DNA from: an uncultured Anaerolineae bacterium
Lineage (GTDB): Bacteria; Chloroflexota; Anaerolineae; CG2-30-64-16
NCBI GenBank assembly: GCA_937124585.1
Contig: CAKZKT010000031.1
Coordinates: 1-60,476 of the forward strand
Length of the DNA: 60,476 bases
Reading direction: 5' to 3'
Shown here piece after piece: positions 1 to 7,993 of this stretch; within the stretch, counting starts at the first letter, position 1; every line of letters begins with the position of its first letter. Position numbers and translations under genes: made by a program. The notes under the pieces are model-generated. The model had not been told where the DNA came from and searched no databases. It saw nothing but the letters and a program-made list of their open reading frames with translations.

Positions 1-95
1 TGACCATATGCCCTCCACATCAGAGATGCACATGGTATGCTGCAACCTGCTGAATTTGTCAAATTATCCGCAATGTTAAGGTACACTACCCCTTT

Positions 96-123
96 TTGTG
101 ATGCGCCTGATTTGTGTTATGAT
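96..123 (+). promoter_or_regulatory. Putative sigma70 promoter for the zinc-ribbon membrane gene
   Basis: TTGTGA (96-101), a 16-base spacer and TATGAT (118-123) lie in an A+T-rich stretch upstream of the start at 173. A short inverted repeat (CCCGT/ACGGG) and a GACGAGGA ribosome-binding site follow. Bases 1-95 contain no gene I can support. Confidence 0.4.
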
Positions 124-172
124 GAAATTCAATATTCTCCCGTCCTAACGGGATGACGAGGATTTCGGTGCT

Positions 173-763
173 ATGCCACAACTTCCGACTGAGTTATTGA
201 ATACGATCGGCGTGGTCCTGGAGCTGATCGTCGCCGGGATGACCGCGCTGTTGGTTGCGTTCTGGATCGGCCTGGTTGTCTGGACCTTTCGCGATATTCG
301 CGCGCGCACCCGTGATGTCTTTGCCTGGCTCCTGGCGACCCTGCTGGTGCTCCTCCTCGGCCCGATCGGCTGGCTGCTTTACTTCTTGCTGCGCCCACGC
401 GAGACGCTGGCGCAGGTCTACGACCGCCAGCTGGAAGAAGAAGCGCTGCTGCGCGACATCACGGCGCGGCGCGCCTGTCCCAAATGCCAGACGGTGACCG
501 AAGCCGACTGGCTGCTGTGCCCACGCTGTGGGCTCGAATTGCGTCGCCGCTGCGTGGACTGCGGTCGGCCCCTGGAGCTGGACTGGATCGCCTGTCCCTA
601 CTGCACGGCGCCGGTAAAAAGCGCCAAAGGTCAAGTGGGTGCCAGGACAGTCGAGGAACCGGTCGTCGCTTCCCAGGCCATGTATGCGGCTGAACCGGAA
701 ACCGCCGGCACGCCGCGGCCCCAGGCCGGCTTCGAGCCGCGACCTGAACCCGCGACGGAATGA
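173..763 (+). CDS. Membrane protein with two transmembrane helices and a double zinc ribbon
   Basis: The protein has 196 residues. Two hydrophobic helices (about 9-38 and 48-73) form a PLDc_N-like membrane hairpin, with the motif GPIGWLLYFLLRP at the end of the second. Four CxxC pairs follow (102-105, 116-119, 127-130, 141-144), which is a double zinc ribbon on the cytoplasmic side. The C-terminal 50 residues look disordered. A GAGGA ribosome-binding site precedes the ATG. Zinc binding is inferred from the cysteine pattern and the cellular role is unknown. The gene is monocistronic and ends at a strong hairpin shared with the convergent elp3. Confidence 0.75.
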   Translation: MPQLPTELLNTIGVVLELIVAGMTALLVAFWIGLVVWTFRDIRARTRDVFAWLLATLLVLLLGPIGWLLYFLLRPRETLAQVYDRQLEEEALLRDITARRACPKCQTVTEADWLLCPRCGLELRRRCVDCGRPLELDWIACPYCTAPVKSAKGQVGARTVEEPVVASQAMYAAEPETAGTPRPQAGFEPRPEPATE

Positions 764-769
764 CCTCAC

Positions 770-805
770 AGGCGGGGCGATCAGACGGGATCGCCCCGCC
801 TTTCA
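770..805. terminator. Bidirectional intrinsic terminator between convergent genes
   Basis: A perfect 13-bp stem (770-782 with 789-801) encloses a 6-base loop and is followed by TTT on the plus strand. It lies between the stop at 763 and the elp3 stop codon (803-805), and could end transcripts from both sides. Confidence 0.75.
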
Positions 806-2563
806 CAATGCGGCGATCATATACAGGTCGCCGCGCGCAAAGCCCAGCCGCTCGTAATAACGTCGCGTGCCGATGGCCGCGATGACCGCCAGCCGGTCGT
901 AGCCGGCCGCCGCGGCGCGCGCCTTCGCCTCCGCGATCAGCCGCCGGCCCAGGCCCAGGTGCTGCGCCTCCCCGGCGCTCGTCGCGCCGATCTCCAGCGC
1001 CGGCCCGTAGACGTGAACCTCGCGGATCATCGCCGCGCCGGCGATTTCCGGAATCGTCTCCCAAATATCGGCCACGGCCCGAGAACCCACCGCATCACCG
1101 TCACGCGCAGGCAGCGAGAGCCGCAGAAAACCCGCCAGCCGCCCCGCGGCGGTCTCATAGCTCAGAAAATGCTCCACGCTGCCGGCCGTCTCGTAGGCAT
1201 GCACAACCAGACGCAGGTCATCCTCACCGACGACACTGCCGCGCACCTCTCGACAGCGAATGCAGCGACACACCTGGCCGCGTGCCGCCATCCGTTCGTG
1301 CACGAGCTGGCGCAGGTTCGATGTCTTGACGCCCGCCACGATGTCGTCCGCCGGAATGTCCCGAAACACACGGTTGACGCGGCAATAGGGCGGAATGGTC
1401 GCCTTGCAGTCGGCTACCAGGTCAATCAGCTCGTCCTCCGTGTAGGGCCGATAGGCGCCTGCCTGCCACAGCCGATACAGCTCCGTCCCCGCAATGATCG
1501 AGCAGGGATAGATCTTCAACTCGTCGGGACGCAGCGCAGGGTCAGACCAGAGCCGGCCGAAGTCCAGCCGATCCGACTCCGGAGTAGCGCCATAGAGGTT
1601 GGGCATCCAGTGCAAGTGCAACTTGAAGCCGGCCGCGCGCAGCAGGCCAACCGCCCGGCGCACGGTCGCCACGTCGTGGCCGCGCTGGTTTAGCGCCAGG
1701 ATCGCGTCATCGAGGCTCTGCACGCCGAGCTGCACCTTGGTGACCCCCAGCCGACGTAGGTGCACGACCTCGTCCGGCGTCACCCAGTCGGGCCGGGTCT
1801 CGATCACCAGGCCGACATTGCGATGCGTCGCGGTCTCGTTGCGCGCCTGGGCCACGGCGAGGCGAGCGGACGATGTGGTGATGGAATGGCCGGGGGTGGT
1901 CTCCGGAGTCAGGGAGCCGGGCAGGGCGGATGGCGCTGCTTCTTCGTTCATGGCGTCCAGACAGCGGGTGACGAACCATTCGCGATAGCGTCGTGAGTAC
2001 GCACTCCACGTGCCGCCGAGGATCAGCAGCTCGACTTTATCCGCCGGATGGCCCATCGCCTCGAACGTCTCCAGTCGGGTGCGCACCTGGAGGTAGGGGT
2101 CGAAACCGCACTGCGCGGCGCGACGCGCGCCCGGCTCATCCGGCAAATAGCTCTTGGGCATCCCCTCCGCGTCGGGGCAGAAGATACAACGACCTGGACA
2201 GCCCGCCGGCTCGGTCAGCACGGTGACGGGCGTGACGCCAGAAGAGGTGCGCACCGGCTTCATCTGGAGGCGGCGCAAGACGAAACGCTCGAATGGCAGG
2301 ACGCCGGCCGCAGTCAGCTGCTGATAGGCTGTCACCAGCTCGATTTTGGAGAAATAGCCGGTTGTGCCGGCCTTGTTGTCTCGGCCGTGTCGTGCTAAGA
2401 TGCGCAGCAGCGCATCGTGATCCCAATCGGGCGCCTCGCGCACTGCGTTGAAGATCGCCAGCAACGCCTCCTGATGTTGCCGCGCGTCGAAATCGCGGCC
2501 GCGGGGCCGCCACACACGACTACCGCTCTGCGGCGAATGCTCGGATCGGACCTCATCCATCAT
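803..2563 (-). CDS. elp3: Elp3-type tRNA uridine-34 carboxymethyl-modifying enzyme (radical SAM/acetyltransferase)
   Basis: The protein has 586 residues. The radical SAM cluster motif is C122-x3-C126-x2-C129 (GCPGRCIFC followed by PDAEGMPKSY, which is diagnostic of Elp3). A C-terminal GNAT-like acetyl-CoA domain (about 480-586) contains LGLGRRLI and ends YYERLGFARGDLYM. Elp3 uses acetyl-CoA and 5'-deoxyadenosyl radical chemistry to place a carboxymethyl group on C5 of wobble uridine in tRNA. Bacterial and archaeal forms act without the other Elongator subunits. The start is the first of two adjacent ATG codons; it overlaps the start codon of the divergent methyltransferase. The terminator lies immediately after the stop. 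The family call is firm and the tRNA targets here are unknown. Confidence 0.93.
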   Translation of the reverse strand: MMDEVRSEHSPQSGSRVWRPRGRDFDARQHQEALLAIFNAVREAPDWDHDALLRILARHGRDNKAGTTGYFSKIELVTAYQQLTAAGVLPFERFVLRRLQMKPVRTSSGVTPVTVLTEPAGCPGRCIFCPDAEGMPKSYLPDEPGARRAAQCGFDPYLQVRTRLETFEAMGHPADKVELLILGGTWSAYSRRYREWFVTRCLDAMNEEAAPSALPGSLTPETTPGHSITTSSARLAVAQARNETATHRNVGLVIETRPDWVTPDEVVHLRRLGVTKVQLGVQSLDDAILALNQRGHDVATVRRAVGLLRAAGFKLHLHWMPNLYGATPESDRLDFGRLWSDPALRPDELKIYPCSIIAGTELYRLWQAGAYRPYTEDELIDLVADCKATIPPYCRVNRVFRDIPADDIVAGVKTSNLRQLVHERMAARGQVCRCIRCREVRGSVVGEDDLRLVVHAYETAGSVEHFLSYETAAGRLAGFLRLSLPARDGDAVGSRAVADIWETIPEIAGAAMIREVHVYGPALEIGATSAGEAQHLGLGRRLIAEAKARAAAAGYDRLAVIAAIGTRRYYERLGFARGDLYMIAAL

Positions 2564-3377
2564 GAAACCAGAAACCTGCGCGGCGCTCCTAGAATTGAAT
2601 CGCCGCTTCTATGAACAATTTGCCGGGGAATTTGCCCGCACGCGGCGCAGCTGGCCACCCGGCTTCGAACATATTTTACCGTATCTCCTACCGGCTGCCA
2701 ACATCATTGACCTGGGCTGCGGGAACGGTCGGTTGTTGCGCTTCCTGGCGGCGCGCGGCTGGCGCGGCCGCTATCTCGGCGTAGACAGCAGCGCGGCGCT
2801 GCTGTCCATTGCCGCAGACGAGGCCCCGCGCGCGTCGGGACTGCAGGCCGAATTCCGCCAGCTCGAGCTCATATCGCCGGACCTGACGCAGTCGTTGCGC
2901 CTGGCCGATGCAGCAGGCGAAACCACGTGGGAGGCAGCCACCGCGCTCGCCGTGCTGCATCACATCCCCGGCCGGGCACAGCGGGCTGCTTTCCTGACCG
3001 CGTGCGCCGACCTGCTCCGGCCCGACGGTGTCCTGATCCTCTCCACCTGGCAGTTCCTGACCGCACCCCGACTGGCGACGCGCCGCCTGCCCTGGGAAGC
3101 GGCCGGCATCCCGCCGGAAGAGGTGGAGCCGGAAGACTACCTGCTGGCGTGGGGCGAAGGTGCGGCCGGCCAGCGCTATTGCGCTGCGATCAACGAGGCG
3201 GCGCTGCGGGAGTTGGCCGAAGGTGCCGGCCTGACCTGCGTTGAATGCTTTCGGGCCGATGGCCACGAGGGAAATCTCAACCTGTACGGCGTCTTTCGCC
3301 GATCTCTGAAAAAAGAACGGCGGATGCCATCCGCAGAGGACAGATGCCATCCGCCCCTATCGTCACCCATCCCGTAG
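2562..3377 (+). CDS. Class I SAM methyltransferase resembling Trm9/ALKBH8 tRNA methyltransferase
   Basis: The protein has 271 residues. SAM-binding motif I is DLGCGNGRLL (50-59), followed by the acidic motif GVDSS (about 73-77). Several positions recall Trm9: an N-terminal FYEQFAGEFARTRRSWP block, AVLHH before the last strands, a Trp in LSTWQF, and a late RYCAAINEAALRELAEGAG segment that fits the YHLY...EL...AG region of Trm9. Trm9 esterifies the carboxymethyl group left on wobble uridine by Elp3. The gene is divergent from elp3 and shares its start site. The last 25 or so residues arise from a small palindrome and may be dispensable. The methyltransferase fold is certain; the tRNA role is inference from motif and neighbour. 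Confidence 0.8.
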   Translation: MKPETCAALLELNRRFYEQFAGEFARTRRSWPPGFEHILPYLLPAANIIDLGCGNGRLLRFLAARGWRGRYLGVDSSAALLSIAADEAPRASGLQAEFRQLELISPDLTQSLRLADAAGETTWEAATALAVLHHIPGRAQRAAFLTACADLLRPDGVLILSTWQFLTAPRLATRRLPWEAAGIPPEEVEPEDYLLAWGEGAAGQRYCAAINEAALRELAEGAGLTCVECFRADGHEGNLNLYGVFRRSLKKERRMPSAEDRCHPPLSSPIP

Positions 3378-3420
3378 CCGGAGCGGACGGCGTCTGCCCC
3401 GGCACGTCCGGCGCTCTGTC

Positions 3421-4686
3421 CTACACCATCTCTCGTAGACAGGCCAGACAATAGTCCACTTCCTCCCGCGTATTATAGTGCGCCAGGCCGGCGCGCACGA
3501 CCCCGCCCGTGGCCTCCAGCCCCAGCCGCTCGGTGACGGCCAGCGCGTAGAAATTGCCCGACCACACGTAGACCCCGCGCTGTGCCAGATGCTCGGCGAC
3601 CTCCTGGGGGGAATGGCCGGCCAGGCGGAACGCAGCCGTGGGCGTGCGCCGATCAAACCGCGCGAAATCGCGGATGCCGTAGAAGCTCAGCCCGGGGATC
3701 GCCAATAGCCCGGCGACGAAATGCTCGAACAGCGGCCGCTCGTAGGCCTGGATGGCCGCCATGGCCTGCTTCAGCGCCAATCGGCGGCCCGTAAAACCGG
3801 GAAACCGGCCTGCGAAAGGCGCGCCGAACTCCTCGCCCAGCTCGGCCAGGTACTCTATTGCCGCCAGCACGCCGGCCTGCGCCTCGTGACACTGCGTGCC
3901 GGTCTCGAACTTGTCCGGCGGCAGGTCGCCGGCTGGCCGCACCTTGTATGCCCGCAGCTGTTCGAGCAGCGCATATCTGCCCCACAGCACACCGGAATGA
4001 GGCCCGAAAAACTTGTACGGAGAACAGACCAGAAAATCGCAATCGAGCGCCTGTACGTCAATCGGGCCGTGCGGCGCGTAGTGGACGGCATCCACCCACA
4101 GCCACGCGCCGACGTGATGCGCCAGCTCGGCGATCTCGGCAATGGGGTTGACCGTGCCGACCGCGTTCGAGGCATAGCCGACCGCCACCAGCCGGGTGCG
4201 CGAGCTGAGCTGGCCGGCCAGGTCGTCGAGCCGCAGGGTACAGTCGGCCGGATCGAAATCCACCTCTTTCACGACCACCCCGCGCTCTGTCAGGGCCAGC
4301 CAGGGCGCGCGATTGGCGTCGTGATCGAGCCGCGTGATCAGGATCTCATCGCCGGCGCGCAGCTCCCGGCCGATGGCCCGGCTCAGCGCGAAGGTCAAAG
4401 AGGTCATGTTCGGCCCAAATACGATCTCGTCGGCCGACGCCGCGTTCAGAAAATCGGCCATGGCTTCGTGCGCGGCCTTCAGAATCGCATCGCTCTCTCG
4501 GCTGGTGCGAAACGCGCCGCCATGATTGGCATTGGTGCGCGCCAGGTAGTGGCTCATGGCATCAATCACGCACTGCGGCACCTGGGTGCCGCCTGGCCCG
4601 TCGAAGAAGATCGCCGGCCGACCGGCATCTTCGAGCACCAGGGCCGGGAACTGGCTGCGCACTGGGGAAAGATCTAAGACAGACAT
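3421..4686 (-). CDS. Cysteine desulfurase-like class V aminotransferase (PLP enzyme)
   Basis: The protein has 421 residues with a fold-type I PLP enzyme layout. LSRAIGRELRAGDEILITRLDHDAN contains the ring-stacking His (about 122), WVDAVHYAPH contains the pyridine-nitrogen Asp (about 199), and CSPYKFFGPHSG contains the Schiff-base Lys (about 225). It resembles the cysteine-desulfurase-like group (TIGR01976) rather than IscS or SufS; I see no clear catalytic Cys loop of the usual type, so desulfurase activity is not assured. No suf or isc genes are adjacent. It is convergent with the methyltransferase. The start was chosen as the ATG giving MSVLDLSPVRSQFPAL. Confidence 0.85.
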   Translation of the reverse strand: MSVLDLSPVRSQFPALVLEDAGRPAIFFDGPGGTQVPQCVIDAMSHYLARTNANHGGAFRTSRESDAILKAAHEAMADFLNAASADEIVFGPNMTSLTFALSRAIGRELRAGDEILITRLDHDANRAPWLALTERGVVVKEVDFDPADCTLRLDDLAGQLSSRTRLVAVGYASNAVGTVNPIAEIAELAHHVGAWLWVDAVHYAPHGPIDVQALDCDFLVCSPYKFFGPHSGVLWGRYALLEQLRAYKVRPAGDLPPDKFETGTQCHEAQAGVLAAIEYLAELGEEFGAPFAGRFPGFTGRRLALKQAMAAIQAYERPLFEHFVAGLLAIPGLSFYGIRDFARFDRRTPTAAFRLAGHSPQEVAEHLAQRGVYVWSGNFYALAVTERLGLEATGGVVRAGLAHYNTREEVDYCLACLREMV

Positions 4687-4824
4687 TGGGGCACTCTCCG
4701 AAAAAGATCAGTGCCTCCATGTTAACGGGTTTTGGGCCGGCTGGCAAGCCGTGCGCCTGGTTTCTCGAACCCGAAAAACTTATGCTATACTCGGCGCGGC
4801 GATCTTGATGAGGAGAGAGCTATC

Positions 4825-5397
4825 ATGGCATCGCAGGTTCGACTATTCATCAGCGCGGGGCCAGATCTGGAGCCCGCGCGCGAATTGCTCGGCCAGGCGC
4901 TGGCCGAGTTTCCGATCAACGTCGGTTGGGTGATCAAACGCACGCCGGATGTGGACTCGGTGGCCGAGAGCCATCTTTTCGTGTTGCTGCTTGGCGTAGA
5001 CATCACCGCGCCGGTCGGCCTGGAGCTTTACTGGGCACGGCGCACCGAGAAGCCGATCTATGCCTATCGCATGGAGACGCATCGCACTCCGGCCGGCCAG
5101 GTATTCCTGCAGGAGACCAGCCTCCTGGACTGGCGCCGTTGCCGCGATCTGGCCGCGCTGCGCCGCCACGTGCTGGCCGACCTGAGCCGTTTCCTGCTGG
5201 GCAATCTGGAACGCTACGGCATCACCGTGCTGGAGGCGGAACGCCTGCGAATGTTCATCGAATCGCTGGAGAAAACGACCGAGCCGGCCGGAGAACAGCC
5301 GGCGCCCAAGCCGGCCGGCGCGGCCGGCGGCGGCGTGATCCTGGCTCCGGGCAAAGACGAACCGCGCGGCGCACGCCTGATCGGCGACCGCGGCTGA
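4825..5397 (+). CDS. TIR/nucleoside-deoxyribosyltransferase-like protein (unassigned)
   Basis: The protein has 190 residues. The ATG at 4825 follows a GAGGAGAGAG ribosome-binding site. Residues 4-75 read as a Rossmann-like flavodoxin-type unit: VRLFISAGP at the first strand, then SVAESHLFVLLLGVDITAPVG, then LELYWARRTEKPIYAY. The 'ADxxVvlLg...PvGlEl..A...kPi' pattern is shared by TIR-like, DUF4062 and nucleoside 2-deoxyribosyltransferase folds; the Glu in GLELYWA would be the catalytic candidate. The C-terminus is helical and then Pro/Gly-rich. It is followed 10 bases later by a TPR gene. I do not know its substrate; an enzymatic role is only inference. Confidence 0.55.
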   Translation: MASQVRLFISAGPDLEPARELLGQALAEFPINVGWVIKRTPDVDSVAESHLFVLLLGVDITAPVGLELYWARRTEKPIYAYRMETHRTPAGQVFLQETSLLDWRRCRDLAALRRHVLADLSRFLLGNLERYGITVLEAERLRMFIESLEKTTEPAGEQPAPKPAGAAGGGVILAPGKDEPRGARLIGDRG

Positions 5398-5407
5398 GGG
5401 AGCCCTG

Positions 5408-6049
5408 ATGTACACATCGCCGATTGATCCGAGCATCGCAAACGACTACGCCGAACGCGGCCGCGCGCTCCTGGCTGCGGGCAAAGACGCCGCGGCGCTG
5501 GAGGCGTTCCAGCGCGCGGCATGGATGGCGCCCGACGACCCACGCATGCACTGGGCCGTCGCCAACACCCTCTGGCGGCTGAACCGCCACGAAGAAGCCG
5601 TCGCCAGCTACCTGCGGGTGATCGAGCTGCTGCCCGACGAGGCCGCGCCGCGCTGTAACCTGGCCGAGCTCTACGCGGTGATGGGCCGGCTGCAGGATGC
5701 CCAGCTGCAACTTCTCAATGCCAGAGCGTTCGCACCCGACGACCCGCACCTGCATCTGGCCGACGCAGTGGTCGCGCTGGCCCGTCGGCGGCCCGCGGCC
5801 GCCGAAAAAGCGGCGATGGCCGCGGTCGCCAGCGGCGTCCTGCCCAAATTCGCGTACCTCGACCTGGGGGATGCCCTCCTGGCGCAGGGACGCAGCGACG
5901 AGGCGCTGGAAGCCTATCGCCAGGCCCGTCGCCATGCCGCGCCTCCCGACCTGCTGGTCATGCGCCAGGACCTGGTCTGGCTGGCTACCGTCTATCCGAA
6001 TTTGCCGCAAGCCGCGTATCAGCAGGCGTTGGCACTCTTTTCGGCCTAG
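5408..6049 (+). CDS. Tetratricopeptide-repeat protein
   Basis: The protein has 213 residues with about five TPR units. The clearest are YAERGRALLAAGKDAAALEAFQRA, MHWAVANTLWRLNRHEEAVASY and YLDLGDALLAQGRSDEALEAYRQA, each with the W/L-G-Y-A-F-A-P spacing. There is no signal peptide or membrane helix. It starts 10 bases after the TIR/deoxyribosyltransferase-like gene, so the two are probably translated from one message, and a membrane protein gene follows 17 bases after the stop. TPR arrays bind partner proteins; the partner here is unknown. Confidence 0.8.
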   Translation: MYTSPIDPSIANDYAERGRALLAAGKDAAALEAFQRAAWMAPDDPRMHWAVANTLWRLNRHEEAVASYLRVIELLPDEAAPRCNLAELYAVMGRLQDAQLQLLNARAFAPDDPHLHLADAVVALARRRPAAAEKAAMAAVASGVLPKFAYLDLGDALLAQGRSDEALEAYRQARRHAAPPDLLVMRQDLVWLATVYPNLPQAAYQQALALFSA

Positions 6050-6066
6050 CGAGGCAACGACCCGCC

Positions 6067-7851
6067 ATGATGTTTTCGCGCATCCGACATCTCCTGATGG
6101 TCTGGCCGCGTCAGCGGGTCGGTGGCCTGGCGCTGGCGCTGCTGCTGACGATCCCGGCGCTGTTGCCGCTGGCCGCGCCGGGCTACTTCTTCAACGCGCA
6201 CGACGGCCATCACAGCGTCTTCTGGCTGTACGAGTTCGATGTCGCCCTGCGCGATGGCACGCTCTGGCCGGTCTGGGCGCCGGATCACGTGCTTGGCTTC
6301 GGCTATCCGCTCTGGCTGGTCTACACGCCGCTGGCGTTCTTCGTCGCCGAGGCGTTCCACCTGCTCGGCCTGGGCATGACGACCGCGGTCAAAACGGCGT
6401 GGGCGTTCTGGTTTCTGGTCGGCGCCGCCGGCATCTATCGGCTGGCGCGGCGCTGGTGGGGGCCGACACCGGCCGTCATCGCGGCGCTGGCCTACACCTA
6501 TGCGCCGTATCACCTAGTGGACATCTACGTGCGTGCCGCCTACGCAGAATTTGCAGCGCTGGCGATCGCGCCGTGGGCCCTGCTCGGCGTGGTTCACGTG
6601 TGGGAAAATCCTCGACCGCGGTCGGCGGCGCTGGCCGCGTTGCCGATCGCTGCACTGCTGCTGACGCACAGCGCGTCGCCGGCCGTCTTTCTGCCGCTGA
6701 TCGCGGGCCTGGCCGTCTGGAAAAGCGCGCAGGCGATGCTCGCGCGCGCGTTTCGGCTGCGTCCGGCCACCTGGACGGCCATCGCCTTTGCCCTGGGCAT
6801 CGGCCTGGCGCTGATCTTCTGGCTGCCGGCACTGCTCGAACGCCACTACATCCTGGAGGCAGACTGGCGGCGAGGCACCTACGATTACACACGGCATTTC
6901 GTGTACCCCGGCCAGTTCTTCAGCACGTTCTGGGGTTACGGCTTTTCGGTGCCTGGCCCCGGCGATGGCATGAGTTTTGGACTGGGCCTCATCCCGTGGC
7001 TCATCGGCGGAGTGGGCGCCCTGGCCGCGTTGGGCCTGGGCCGATCGCGGTTGGAGGAGTGTCGGGCCGAGGCGCTCTTCCTGGTCGTCGCCAGCCTGGT
7101 GGCCCTCCTGGCAATGACGCCGCTCGCCGCGCCCGCCTGGCGCGTGATTCCGCTCATCGCCAGCGTTCAGTTCCCGTGGCGATTCCTGGCGGTCTCCACC
7201 ATCGGCCTGGCGCTGTTGGCCGGCGCCGGCGTGCGCTGGCTGGAAAACCAGGCCGGCGCTGCCACGCCGTTCCCGCTTGTCCTGGCCCTGCTGATCGTCC
7301 TGGCGAGCTTCCCGTACCTCCAGCCTCAGCTGACGCCGATCCGACCGGAAGACGAGAATGCGCTGGCAATCGTCGAGTTCGAGGCCAAATATCCGGACAT
7401 GCGCGGCACGACGAGCTTCGCCCAGCGGCGTCCTGAGGAAGCCACGTCGCCGCTGATCGCCCAATACCTGGCCGGCGAACCGCTGCGCCGGGCCGAGATC
7501 GTGGAAGGTGAGGGCGAGGTGCTCGAACAACACGCTGCGGCCAACACCGCGTTTGCCCGCGTGCGCAGCTACAGCGACGTGCGGCTGCGGTTCTACACTA
7601 ACTATTTCCCTGGCTGGCAGGCCACAATGGACGGTCGGCCGGTCGAAATCACAGCCGACCCGCCCGATGGCCTGATCGGGCTGACGCTGCCGCCGGGCGA
7701 GCACATGGTCCGGCTGCGCTTCACTGCGACGCCTGTGCGTCGGCTCGGTCAGGCGCTGTCGCTGATCGCCGCCGCGCTCATCATCGGCCTCATCGCATGG
7801 GACAGACTTCGCACGGTGCGCCACGGTCGCAGCGAGGCCGAGCCTGCATGA
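6067..7851 (+). CDS. Polytopic membrane protein, 6-pyruvoyl-tetrahydropterin-synthase-related family (copy 1)
   Basis: The protein has 594 residues and roughly eleven to thirteen hydrophobic segments. The pattern recalls the PTPS_related membrane domain and YfhO/GT-C-like proteins. Early motifs are APGYFFNAHDGHHSVFWLYEFD, LGFGYPLWLVYTPLAFF and YAPYHLVDIYVRAAYAEFAA. Before the end there is an extracytoplasmic beta-rich domain (about 480-565), WQATMDGRPVEITADPPDGLIGLTLPPGEH, then a final helix. Function is unknown; GT-C-like layout suggests handling of lipid-linked sugars, but I see no conclusive catalytic motif. Similar proteins occur at 16888 and 18549. It may be co-transcribed with the TPR gene. 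Confidence 0.8.
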   Translation: MMFSRIRHLLMVWPRQRVGGLALALLLTIPALLPLAAPGYFFNAHDGHHSVFWLYEFDVALRDGTLWPVWAPDHVLGFGYPLWLVYTPLAFFVAEAFHLLGLGMTTAVKTAWAFWFLVGAAGIYRLARRWWGPTPAVIAALAYTYAPYHLVDIYVRAAYAEFAALAIAPWALLGVVHVWENPRPRSAALAALPIAALLLTHSASPAVFLPLIAGLAVWKSAQAMLARAFRLRPATWTAIAFALGIGLALIFWLPALLERHYILEADWRRGTYDYTRHFVYPGQFFSTFWGYGFSVPGPGDGMSFGLGLIPWLIGGVGALAALGLGRSRLEECRAEALFLVVASLVALLAMTPLAAPAWRVIPLIASVQFPWRFLAVSTIGLALLAGAGVRWLENQAGAATPFPLVLALLIVLASFPYLQPQLTPIRPEDENALAIVEFEAKYPDMRGTTSFAQRRPEEATSPLIAQYLAGEPLRRAEIVEGEGEVLEQHAAANTAFARVRSYSDVRLRFYTNYFPGWQATMDGRPVEITADPPDGLIGLTLPPGEHMVRLRFTATPVRRLGQALSLIAAALIIGLIAWDRLRTVRHGRSEAEPA

Positions 7852-7861
7852 GGCGTCTTCC

Positions 7862-7947
7862 ACGTGCCAGGCACTCTGCAAGATGCCTGGCACGTACGGC
7901 GGCGAAGTCTTCCACGTGCCAGGCACTCTGCAAGATGCCTGGCACGT
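7862..7947. repeat. Two tandem nested palindromes (GTGCCAGGCAC family, TCTGCAAG loop type)
   Basis: Two identical 34-base units (7862-7895 and 7914-7947) lie in a 52-base direct repeat. Each unit pairs ACGTGCCAGGCA with TGCCTGGCACGT around a CTCTGCAAGA loop. Each arm is itself almost palindromic (GTGCC-A-GGCAC), so it can fold in more than one way. They sit between the membrane-protein stop and the thiF-like start. No U-run follows, so a standard terminator is unlikely. Confidence 0.9.
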
Positions 7948-7993
7948 ACGGCTCCGTGTCCCATTTTCATCACAGTCGTGGTAAAATAGCACC

